Assembly: GCF_014648355.1 (NCBI RefSeq)
Contig: NZ_BMQY01000016.1
Coordinates: forward strand, 35,846-77,713
Origin: Couchioplanes azureus
GTDB lineage: Bacteria; Actinomycetota; Actinomycetes; Mycobacteriales; Micromonosporaceae
Reading direction: 5' to 3'
DNA: 41,868 nt
Shown here: piece after piece, positions 8,341 through 15,322 of the stretch
Layout: every line of letters begins with the position of its first letter
Position numbering within the stretch: position 1 is the first letter of the stretch
Translations under genes and position numbers: made by a program
Notes under the pieces: model-generated
The model's input: only the letters and a program-made list of their open reading frames with translations
Databases searched by the model: none
Told to the model about the DNA's origin: nothing

Positions 8341-9378
8341 GTGCATGAAGCCGTCGCTGCGCTGGTTAACGGGGACCGCCGGGTCGACCTCAGGATGTGG
8401 CGTTCGTTCTGGAACCAGCTCGACGGCGGACGCATCACCCAGGCGGACGCGGTCGCGCTGCTGGCGTCGCTGTCGACGCGGATGCCCGCCGCCGAACAGC
8501 TCGACTGTTTTCTGCTGTCCCTCGCCGAACGCCGGCCCGAGCAGACTCGGGCTCTGCCCGACACCGTCAACGTCGTAGGAACCGGCGGGGGGCCGTCGAC
8601 CTTCAACATCTCCACGGCGGCGGCCCTGGTGGCGGCGGCCCTGGGCATCCGGGTCATCAAGACCGGTTCCCGGGCCTACACGAGCCGGCACGGTTCGATC
8701 GATCTGCTGGAACGCCTCGGCATCCGACCGGCGACGTCCTCCGCGTCGATGGTCGACGGCCTGCAGCGACACGGCATCGCCTTCGCCGGCGATTTCGTCT
8801 ACCCCCGCGAGCTGCGGTTGCTCGCCCGGACACTGTTCCCGGTGCCCCTGCGCACGCTCGGTCGTTTCATCAACACCATTGGCCCGTTCCTGGCCGACGT
8901 GCCCGTGACTGCCCAGGTGACGGGCGTTTCCGACCGGAGGATGCTGCCGACCCTGCGGGCCGTGGCGGCGCGCCGCCACGGCTGCCGCACCTGGCTGGTC
9001 GCCAACGACCACGGCGTCGACGAGTTGCTCAGCTTCGCCGACAACGTCATCCATCCCAATGACGGTGGGGAGGACGTACGGGTGGGCCACGCCCAGCTCG
9101 GCCTGCTGCCCGGCGACCTCAGCGAGCTGGCGCCGGTACACGCCGACGACGCGCTGGTCGATCACTTCACCACCGTGGTGTCCGGCCGGGCCGGCAAAGT
9201 CGCCACGCAGACGGTCTGCCTCAACGCCGCGGCGCTCGTACTGGCGTCCGGGAAAGCGACGAGCTGGTCCGTCGCGATGGCCGAGGCCGAGGCCGCGATG
9301 CGTGACGGCGCGGTGCGCAGCCTGCTCGACCGGCTCCGCACAGCCAACGGTGCCCTGGCGGTGTCGACCCGTGGCTGA
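8341..9378 (+). CDS. Anthranilate phosphoribosyltransferase-like protein (TrpD-like, altered acceptor site)
   Basis: 345-residue TrpD-family enzyme. The PRPP-binding glycine loop (NVVGTGGGPSTFNIST) and the metal-site GVDE segment are kept, so phosphoribosyl transfer is plausible. The aromatic-acid side differs: the usual KHGN..SS.SGS reads KTGSRAYTSRHGS, the 'HHPAM' stretch is VYPRELR, and the R-x-ELG-x-RT-x-FN block is changed and lengthened (LRTLGRFINTIGPF). In normal TrpD these segments bind anthranilate. A different acceptor is therefore likely; kosinostatin work points to nicotinic acid. The GTG start at 8341 lies 6 bp after the PCP stop. It is the first of four tryptophan-pathway-like genes in this operon. 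Confidence 0.85.
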   Translation: MHEAVAALVNGDRRVDLRMWRSFWNQLDGGRITQADAVALLASLSTRMPAAEQLDCFLLSLAERRPEQTRALPDTVNVVGTGGGPSTFNISTAAALVAAALGIRVIKTGSRAYTSRHGSIDLLERLGIRPATSSASMVDGLQRHGIAFAGDFVYPRELRLLARTLFPVPLRTLGRFINTIGPFLADVPVTAQVTGVSDRRMLPTLRAVAARRHGCRTWLVANDHGVDELLSFADNVIHPNDGGEDVRVGHAQLGLLPGDLSELAPVHADDALVDHFTTVVSGRAGKVATQTVCLNAAALVLASGKATSWSVAMAEAEAAMRDGAVRSLLDRLRTANGALAVSTRG

Positions 9379-10171
9379 GTTCTTTCCCCGGCGCGCCGAC
9401 GGGCCCGGCCTGGCCCTGTTCCTCAACGCCGGCGATCCACCACTGGACCAGCTCACCGACGTGGCGCTGATGCTGGACGAGTCCGGTGTCGACTGCCTGG
9501 AGCTGGCGGTGCCGTTCCCGGATTCGGTCACCGACGGGCCGGTCATCCGCCGGTCCGCGGCCAGGGCGCTGGCTCGCGGTACAGGCCTGGATGACGTCCT
9601 GAGCTTCGTGTCCGGTGTCCGCGGCCGTCTGCGCAACCTGCGGATCGTCCTACTGGCCGACTGGAGCTACACCGTCCGCCCACTGCGCGAGCCGGCTTTC
9701 CTGCTGAAGGTAGCCGACTCGGGCGCAGACGCTCTGCTGGTGCACGCCCTGCCGCCGGTACTGCGCACCGACTACCTGAAGGCCGCCGAGCGAGCCGCCG
9801 TCCCGGTGGTCACCACCTGCTACGCGAACTCTCGTGATGAGGTCATCGGGGACGCGGCGCTGGCGACCGCCTACACCTACCTGGTGGCGACGTACGGCCG
9901 CAGCGGCACCGTCGCCGCTCACGGCTACGCCGGCCTCTCCGACGTCGTCAGCCGTCTTCGGGCACGGGCCTCCGCACCGATCGCGGTCGGCTTCGGTGTC
10001 CGATCCGCCGCCGACCTCGCTGCCGTGGCTGCGACCGGAGCGGACGCCGCGGTGGTCGGCAGCGCGGCCGTCGCCCGGCTGGAACAGGCCACGGCGCAGC
10101 AGCGCGACGTCACAGACACGCTCAGCCGGTTCATCGGCGAGCTCCGCAGCGACAGCACATCCACCCGATAG
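9371..10171 (+). CDS. Tryptophan synthase alpha-like lyase (TrpA-like) without a beta partner
   Basis: 266-residue TIM-barrel protein. The catalytic pair of TrpA is present as Glu44 (CLELAVPF) and Asp55 (TDGPVI), with the same 11-residue spacing as Glu49/Asp60 of the enteric enzyme. The phosphate-binding VGFG and VVGSAAV strands are also kept. The PFSDP motif is PFPDS, and the loop-6 SRxGVTG segment reads ATYGRSGT, so beta-subunit communication may be lost. The family cleaves indole-3-glycerol phosphate by a retro-aldol step; here it may release a pyridine- or pyrroline-based analogue. The GTG start at 9371 overlaps the TrpD-like stop. No trpB is present in the window. Confidence 0.85.
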   Translation: MAEFFPRRADGPGLALFLNAGDPPLDQLTDVALMLDESGVDCLELAVPFPDSVTDGPVIRRSAARALARGTGLDDVLSFVSGVRGRLRNLRIVLLADWSYTVRPLREPAFLLKVADSGADALLVHALPPVLRTDYLKAAERAAVPVVTTCYANSRDEVIGDAALATAYTYLVATYGRSGTVAAHGYAGLSDVVSRLRARASAPIAVGFGVRSAADLAAVAATGADAAVVGSAAVARLEQATAQQRDVTDTLSRFIGELRSDSTSTR

Positions 10172-10180
10172 GAGACACAG

Positions 10181-10555
10181 ATGATCATCCGTTCCTGGGA
10201 CAAGGTTCCGAACGTCGACTGGGGCAATGGCACGAGCAGGCGGTTCCTGCTCGCGGCGGACGGGCTCGGCTTCACCATCACCGACACCACGGTGACCGCC
10301 GGGACCAAGAGCCGGCTCGAGTACCGGCGGCACCTGGAAGCCTGCTACTGCATCGAAGGCCGCGGCGAGGTGGTCGACATCGACGGCAACTCGCACGCGC
10401 TCGAGCCGGGTGTTCTCTACGCCCTCGATGCTCACGACCCGCACTTCCTGGTCGCCTCCCCGGAGGAGGACCTGCGCCTGGTCTGTGTCTTCTCCCCCGC
10501 GCTGCAGGGCGACGAGCGGCACAACCTCGACGGCGACGGCTTCTCGCAGTACTGA
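10181..10555 (+). CDS. Ectoine synthase-like cupin (candidate amidine-forming cyclase)
   Basis: 124-residue cupin closely patterned on ectoine synthase (EctC): FTITDTTVTAGTKSRLEYR, HLEACYCIEGRGEV and GVLYALDAHDPHFL. The Glu, Tyr and His positions that hold the metal and substrate in EctC appear to be kept. EctC dehydrates an N-acetyl-diamino acid to a cyclic amidine. There are no ectA or ectB genes nearby, so osmolyte synthesis is unlikely. An amidine-closing step in a bicyclic heterocycle pathway would match the chemistry, which is inference. ATG at 10181 follows ATAGGAGACACAG; the gene sits 9 bp after the TrpA-like gene in the same operon. Confidence 0.85.
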   Translation: MIIRSWDKVPNVDWGNGTSRRFLLAADGLGFTITDTTVTAGTKSRLEYRRHLEACYCIEGRGEVVDIDGNSHALEPGVLYALDAHDPHFLVASPEEDLRLVCVFSPALQGDERHNLDGDGFSQY

Positions 10556-10567
10556 CCGGCGATTCTG

Positions 10568-11704
10568 ATGATGTGGACGGAGGAGCAGAAGGCGCTCAGG
10601 GCCGGCCTCGCCGCCTGCCTGCCGGCGGTGAACGAGGGGCACCTCGAGCGGGACGCGGCCGCCCGGTTTCCCGCGGAGGCCTGGAAACTGGTGGCGGACA
10701 CCGGTGTCCTCGGCCTGGCCGTGGACGAGCGGTACGGCGGGCTTGGCCAGAACCTGCTGACCACGATGTACGTGCTCGAAGGCCTCGGTGAGGGCTGCCG
10801 TGACGCCGGCCTGAGCTTCTCCGTCTCCACACACATGGTGAGCACCGGCGTGGCGCTGCAGCGGTTCGGTTCCGCGCGGCTGAAGGCCGAGTACCTGCCG
10901 GCAGTGAGCGCAGGCACGGCGATCGGTGCGCATGCGATCACCGAACCGGACAGCGGATCGGACGCCTTGGCCATGCGGACCCGGGCCATTCGCGACGGCG
11001 ACCACTTCGTCCTGAACGGAAGCAAGGCGTTCGTGAGCAACGGTCCGGTGGCCGACATGGTGGTGGTGTACGCGCGCACCCACCCGGACGCGGGCCCGCT
11101 GGGAATCACCGCCTTTCTGGTTCCGGCGGACACTCCCGGTCTCGTCCGCGGCCAGCCGATCGCCAAGATGGGGCTGCGCACGTCGCCGCTGTGCGAGCTG
11201 TTCCTCGACGACTGCCGGATACCCGCCTCCCACGTGATCGGCCGGGTCGGGGGTGGTTTCCTCGTCCTGGACCACGTCATGCAGTGGGAGATCCTCTGCT
11301 CGTTCGTCATCAAGACAGGCGAGATGCAGCACCGGCTGGACCGCTGCCTGGAGTACGCCCGCACCCGGCGCCAGTTCGGGCAGGCCATCGGATCCTTCCA
11401 GGCCGTCGCCCACAAGCTGGTCGACATGAAGATCCAGCTCGAGACCGCCCGCTCGTGGTTGTTCGCCACGGCCGAGCGGTCCCTGCGAGGCGAGAACATC
11501 ACCACCGACGTCGCCATCGGCAAGCTGCTGTCCAGCGAGGGCAATGTCGCGTCCGCACTGGCGGCCGTGCAGATCTTCGGCGGCAACGGCTACACCACGG
11601 AGTACGGCTTGGAGAAGGACCTCCGCGACGCGGTCGCCGGAACCATCTACTCCGGGACGTCCGAGATCCAGCGCAACCGCATCGCGTCGATGCTGGGTCT
11701 GTAA
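10568..11704 (+). CDS. Acyl-CoA-dehydrogenase-fold flavoprotein (PltE/CloN3/RedW-like)
   Basis: 378-residue acyl-CoA dehydrogenase fold with the FAD/substrate motifs ITEPDSGSD, RRQFGQAIGSFQ and IFGGNGYTTEYG. The C-terminal motif reads IYSGTSEIQR, so the medium-chain-type catalytic Glu (EGT) is Ser. Glu241 in MQWEIL lies where isovaleryl-CoA-type and PCP-dependent prolyl dehydrogenases carry their base. With the A enzyme and PCP this resembles the trio that oxidises prolyl-PCP to pyrrolyl-PCP in pyoluteorin, clorobiocin and prodiginine pathways. It probably oxidises a PCP-bound imino acid. Two ATGs (10568, 10571) are possible starts; there are 12 bp after the cupin gene. Confidence 0.87.
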   Translation: MMWTEEQKALRAGLAACLPAVNEGHLERDAAARFPAEAWKLVADTGVLGLAVDERYGGLGQNLLTTMYVLEGLGEGCRDAGLSFSVSTHMVSTGVALQRFGSARLKAEYLPAVSAGTAIGAHAITEPDSGSDALAMRTRAIRDGDHFVLNGSKAFVSNGPVADMVVVYARTHPDAGPLGITAFLVPADTPGLVRGQPIAKMGLRTSPLCELFLDDCRIPASHVIGRVGGGFLVLDHVMQWEILCSFVIKTGEMQHRLDRCLEYARTRRQFGQAIGSFQAVAHKLVDMKIQLETARSWLFATAERSLRGENITTDVAIGKLLSSEGNVASALAAVQIFGGNGYTTEYGLEKDLRDAVAGTIYSGTSEIQRNRIASMLGL

Positions 11705-11747
11705 GCGCGCTTCGCCGGAGGCGGAGCCGGAGAACCGAGGACCCCAG

Positions 11748-12431
11748 ATGTCAAAGCACGACACCGCAACGGCCGACTCGGGCCTGCGCGCGACGGAGTT
11801 CCTGGACTTCCACGCCACGGAGGTCCAGGCATTCATGGCCGGGATCCCCGGGGACCAGGAGGCGACCCCGCGCGAGCGTGCGGTCTGGCTGTACTACCGG
11901 GTGCGCGACCGGATCCGATACGAGATCTACGACGCCGACCTGTCCCGGGACGGGATGCGGGCCAGCCGGATCGCCGCGTCCGGCACCGGCATGTGCCTGC
12001 ACAAGTCGGTCTTGTACGCCGCCTGCCTGAGGGCCATCGGCCTGCCCAGCCGGCTGGTTCTGACCGATGTGCGCAACCATCTGGCGTCGCCGCGGCTCAA
12101 GACGCATCTGGGCGGTGACGTCTTCCACCAGCACTGCCTCACCTCGGTGCGGCTGGACGGCCGGTGGATACGGGCCACGCCGGTGTTCAACCGGACGCTG
12201 TGCAGGTTGTACGGCATGGCTCCGCTGGAGTTCGACGGGCTCGCCGACAGCGTGCACCACCCGTACGACCAGACCGGACGCCGCCACATGGAATTCCTGC
12301 GCGAGCACGGCGAGTTCGACGACCTGCCGTACGAGTTCGTGATCGGGGACCTGCGCGCGGCGCACCCCGGTCTGTTCGGCAGCCGCGTTCGGCTGCGGCC
12401 GGGGTCGCTCGAGGCGGATGTGGCCGGGTGA
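11748..12431 (+). CDS. Transglutaminase-like superfamily protein
   Basis: 227-residue papain-like transglutaminase-core protein. The nucleophile appears to be Cys83 (SGTGMCLHKS) and the His is His129 in HQHCLTSVRLDGRW. The third catalytic position, usually Asp in 'W-x-D/V-DPT', is Thr144 (RATPVF), so the triad is incomplete in the standard sense. Related proteins in antibiotic clusters (AdmF of andrimid) make amide bonds from carrier-bound acyl groups. A transfer or amide-forming step from the PCP to another partner is therefore possible. ATG at 11748 is chosen although its ribosome site (GAGGACCCCAG) is only moderate. The stop overlaps the TrpF-like start (GTGA). Confidence 0.75.
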   Translation: MSKHDTATADSGLRATEFLDFHATEVQAFMAGIPGDQEATPRERAVWLYYRVRDRIRYEIYDADLSRDGMRASRIAASGTGMCLHKSVLYAACLRAIGLPSRLVLTDVRNHLASPRLKTHLGGDVFHQHCLTSVRLDGRWIRATPVFNRTLCRLYGMAPLEFDGLADSVHHPYDQTGRRHMEFLREHGEFDDLPYEFVIGDLRAAHPGLFGSRVRLRPGSLEADVAG

Positions 12432-13105
12432 CCGCCGTCAAGGTGTGCGGCGCGGTGAGCGCCGACGACGTCGCGACGGTCGCCGCGGGCGGCGCCGACC
12501 TGGTCGGTCTGTGGCACGGCGTCGACGGCGGTCATGCGGAGTTGCCCATGGATCGTCTCGTCACGCTGGCCGGGACGGCCGCGGCGCTGGGCCTACAAGC
12601 GGTCCTGGTCACCTTGCTGCGTGATGCGCGGCGACTCGGCGACCTCATCCGGACCAGCGCGGTGCCCATGGTCCAACTGCACGGCTACCAGCCGCCGGGC
12701 GTCGTGCGGGCCGTCAAGGCGCACGCGGAGGTGACCGTGGTCAAGGTTCTGCACGTCGGGCCGGAAGGCTGCCCGGAACTGGGCCTCATCGACGCGTACC
12801 TGCGGGCCGGCACAGATCTGTTCCTGATCGACGCCGCGACCGGAGACGGCCGGCTCGGCAGCACCGGCCGACGGGTGGCCGCCGACCAGGTGCTGGCGCT
12901 GGCCGACCGGTGCGGCGCGCCATTCCTGCTGGCCGGCGGCATCGACGCACGGCTCGGTACGCACGAGCCTGTGGCGGGGCATCCGCTGTTCCACGGTGTC
13001 GACGTCGACACCGGCGCGCGGGACACCGCCGGCCGGCTCGACCGCGGGCGGATCACGGACATCGTCCGTACGTGGCGCGCCGCGCCAACGGTGGTGCCGC
13101 GGTGA
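12428..13105 (+). CDS. Phosphoribosylanthranilate isomerase-like protein (TrpF-like)
   Basis: 225-residue TIM barrel. The catalytic Cys7 sits in VKVCGAVS, the exact TrpF position, and the general acid Asp135 in FLIDAATGDG. The phosphate-binding ends (LAGGID and VDVDTGA) are recognisable. The family performs the Amadori rearrangement of an N-ribosyl arylamine; here the substrate is presumably made by the TrpD-like enzyme. GTG at 12428 overlaps the previous stop and the end overlaps the TrpC-like start, so it is tightly coupled. The 'GGSGK' loop is replaced by GRLGSTGRR. It could in principle serve ordinary tryptophan supply, but the missing trpB/E/G argue against that. Confidence 0.87.
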   Translation: MTAVKVCGAVSADDVATVAAGGADLVGLWHGVDGGHAELPMDRLVTLAGTAAALGLQAVLVTLLRDARRLGDLIRTSAVPMVQLHGYQPPGVVRAVKAHAEVTVVKVLHVGPEGCPELGLIDAYLRAGTDLFLIDAATGDGRLGSTGRRVAADQVLALADRCGAPFLLAGGIDARLGTHEPVAGHPLFHGVDVDTGARDTAGRLDRGRITDIVRTWRAAPTVVPR

Positions 13106-13806
13106 GTGACGACTTCGCCGCCGCCCTCCGAGCCGCCGCCCGGCCGGTCGTGATGGAGGTCAAGCGGAGTACCGGTGACGGTACGGACCTGCTGGGCGAC
13201 CGCCGGGTGGCGGACCTGGTCGCGGCGTTCCACGACGCCGGCGCGCCGTGCCTGTCGGTCGTCACCGGCCGTTGGTTCGGCGGCTCCATCGACCTGCTGC
13301 GGGAGGTCCTTGCGCTGACCGTCCGGCCAGTACTGCAGAAAGACTTCCTCACCCGGCGTTCGCAGCTGGTGGCCGCCCGCCGCCTCGGCGTGTCGGCCGT
13401 GCTGCTCACCGCCCGCCTGCTGCCGCGGGACACGCTGGCTCACCTCACCGAGGCGGCGTTGGAGCTGGGGCTGACACCCTTCGTGGAGGTGGCGGACGCG
13501 GCGGAGGCGGCCGCCGTGCACCTCGGCGAGCACTGTGTCGTGGCGGTCAACAACAAGGACATCGGCACCCGGGAACGCGGCGCCGCCGATCTCGACCGGA
13601 GCCGGCAGCTGCTGCCCACCGTCCGGGCAACCGGGACGGCCTGCCCGGTCAGCGCGAGCGGGATCACGGCACCGGCCGACGCGGCGGAGTTGCTGGACCT
13701 CGGCTACGCCGGTCTGCTGGTCGGCACCGGCCTGCTCGGCGCCATCGATCCGGCGGATTGGCTCACGGAGGTCGACCGTCACCGCCGGGCCCGGACGCCG
13801 CGGTGA
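13102..13806 (+). CDS. Indole-3-glycerol phosphate synthase-like protein (TrpC-like, altered active site)
   Basis: 234-residue TIM barrel, a little shorter than usual TrpC at the N terminus. Counterparts of catalytic residues are seen: Glu19 and Lys21 (MEVKRS), Lys80 (LQKDF), Glu129 (FVEVAD) and Asn150 (VNNKD). Two differ: the NNR Arg that contacts the substrate carboxylate is Lys152, and the Glu of the SESGI motif is Ala185 (SASGI). The SPSkG phosphate loop is STGDG. The normal reaction is decarboxylating ring closure to an indole. The changes fit a substrate without the anthranilate geometry. The GTG start overlaps the TrpF-like stop, and the UbiD-like gene overlaps the end (GTGA). Confidence 0.87.
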   Translation: MSDDFAAALRAAARPVVMEVKRSTGDGTDLLGDRRVADLVAAFHDAGAPCLSVVTGRWFGGSIDLLREVLALTVRPVLQKDFLTRRSQLVAARRLGVSAVLLTARLLPRDTLAHLTEAALELGLTPFVEVADAAEAAAVHLGEHCVVAVNNKDIGTRERGAADLDRSRQLLPTVRATGTACPVSASGITAPADAAELLDLGYAGLLVGTGLLGAIDPADWLTEVDRHRRARTPR

Positions 13807-15236
13807 GCGCGCGATCCGCAGCGCCGGGGTTGTCGGTCCGGGCGGCGCTCGCCGACCTGCGCCGGCGCACCCCCGGCCGGGTGCACCGGCACACCGCGGT
13901 GGACCTTGACGGGGTGGCTGCGCACTTCGCCACCCGGTACGCCGGCATTCCGGCCACCCCGTGGTCGCGGCCGGAGGACGTGGCGCTCTACGACGCGGCA
14001 CCCGACTCGCCGTTCCCCGTCCTGCTCGGCCTCTACGGCGACGCGGCGAGGGTGGCCGGCTGGCTGCCCGGCCTGCCGGGCAGGGTCACCGTGGACACCG
14101 TGCGCGAGATGCTCACCTCCGTCCGCGAGCCGCACCTGCGCCGACGCGGTGCCGCGTGCCAGCAGCGCGACCATGGCACCGCTCTGCAGGAACTGCCGGC
14201 GCTGCGCACGACCGGGCGGGATGCCGGGCCGTTCGTGACGATGGGGCTGGTGCTCGCGACGGACCCGGCTACCGGCGCGACGGCGATGTCCACCCACCGG
14301 ATGCTGATTCTCGGCCCCGACCGGCTCACGATCTGGATGGTCCCGGGGCGGGAGCTCCGAGCCCTGCACGAGTCTGCGCTGCGGCGTGGTGAGCGGCTGC
14401 CCGTATCGATCAACATCGGTGCCCCGCCCGCTGCGGTGATCGCCTCCGCGGTGGCGTCCCGCTTCCTCCCGGCGGGAATCAGCAAGCTCGGCCTCGCCGG
14501 CGCGCTGGCCGGTGTGCCGATCACGCTTGCGCCGGCCCGGACCCAGCCGACGCCGGTGCTGGCCGAGACCGAGATCGTGATCGAGGGCTACCTGGACGAC
14601 ACCACGGCGGACGAACGACCCGACGGCGGCACGTCGTTGCCGGAGTTCCTCGGGTACGACGGCACCGCCCATCGGAGCGTGCCCGTGGTGACGGTGACGG
14701 GGATGACCAGCCGCCGGTCCTCGGTGTACGAGGCGGTGATCGGCCCAGGACGTGAGCAGTCGGTGATCCTCGGTATGGCCGGTGAGCTGTCTGTGATCCT
14801 GTCGGGTATCGACCATGCCGACTGGGCGCTGATCGCCGACCTGCATTTCGCGCCGGCGGGCGGCGGCATGCTGCTGCTCGTCATGAGCGTCCGTAAACCC
14901 ACGCCCGCGGCCGAACGACGGCTCGGCCGCCTCGCGTGGCGGATCTTCGAGATGCACCCCTTCCTCAAGACGATCGTCATGGTGGATGAGGACGTGGACA
15001 TCAGCGCGCCCGAGGACGTGCTGTGGGCGATGACCACGCGCGCCAACCTTGCCGCGGATGCTCGGAGCTTCGCCGGCTTCCGCCCCCTGCCGATGGATCC
15101 CTCGCAGAGCGACGCCTGGGCGGGCGAACGCGGCGGGCGGGATCGACGGACGGTTGTCGACGCCACGGTCCCACTGCCCCTACGGGCGACCGTGACGCGC
15201 AGTTTCCCTGTGGCGCTGCCGACATGGCGACGATAA
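13803..15236 (+). CDS. UbiD-like decarboxylase (prenylated-flavin family)
   Basis: 477-residue UbiD-family protein: THRMLILGPDRLTIWMV, PVSINIGAPPA, the acidic ETEIVIEG segment, LPEFLGY and VTVTGMTSRR follow the order seen in UbiD/Fdc proteins. The family uses prenylated FMN to decarboxylate, or reversibly carboxylate, aromatic and unsaturated acids. In this operon it may remove the original ring carboxylate, for example of a nicotinate-derived intermediate, in place of the decarboxylation normally done by TrpC. No UbiX-type flavin prenyltransferase is in the window, so the cofactor would come from elsewhere. GTG at 13803 overlaps the TrpC-like stop. It is the last gene of the heterocycle operon. 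Confidence 0.8.
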   Translation: MSARSAAPGLSVRAALADLRRRTPGRVHRHTAVDLDGVAAHFATRYAGIPATPWSRPEDVALYDAAPDSPFPVLLGLYGDAARVAGWLPGLPGRVTVDTVREMLTSVREPHLRRRGAACQQRDHGTALQELPALRTTGRDAGPFVTMGLVLATDPATGATAMSTHRMLILGPDRLTIWMVPGRELRALHESALRRGERLPVSINIGAPPAAVIASAVASRFLPAGISKLGLAGALAGVPITLAPARTQPTPVLAETEIVIEGYLDDTTADERPDGGTSLPEFLGYDGTAHRSVPVVTVTGMTSRRSSVYEAVIGPGREQSVILGMAGELSVILSGIDHADWALIADLHFAPAGGGMLLLVMSVRKPTPAAERRLGRLAWRIFEMHPFLKTIVMVDEDVDISAPEDVLWAMTTRANLAADARSFAGFRPLPMDPSQSDAWAGERGGRDRRTVVDATVPLPLRATVTRSFPVALPTWRR

Positions 15237-15303
15237 AGTGCTGGTCAGCGGCCTGTCGGCGGCGCGGCCGCGCCGCCCGGCTCTGACCGGACCGCCCGGC
15301 AAT

Positions 15304-15316
15304 CGGATACTATCCG
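15304..15316. promoter_or_regulatory. Inverted repeat at the tetR1 start (candidate operator)
   Basis: CGGATA-C-TATCCG, a perfect 6-bp inverted repeat with a 1-bp spacer, ends 6 bp before the ATG at 15323. It contains a GATACT sequence that could serve as a -10 element, and there is no Shine-Dalgarno between it and the start, so the tetR mRNA may be leaderless. Binding here would block transcription start, as expected for autoregulation. Confidence 0.5.
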
Positions 15317-15322
15317 GCTGCG

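Noticed and set aside
10181..10555. Ectoine osmolyte pathway
   Set aside because: No ectA, ectB or ask genes are adjacent.
6608..11704. A simple proline-to-pyrrole starter unit for the type II PKS
   Set aside because: The A/PCP/dehydrogenase trio allows it, but the Trp-like genes in the same operon are not explained by it, and published kosinostatin logic places the A/PCP pair in a parallel branch and not in priming.
8341..13806. Ordinary tryptophan biosynthesis operon
   Set aside because: trpB, trpE and trpG are missing, the order is broken by unrelated genes, and active-site residues of the TrpC- and TrpD-like proteins are changed.
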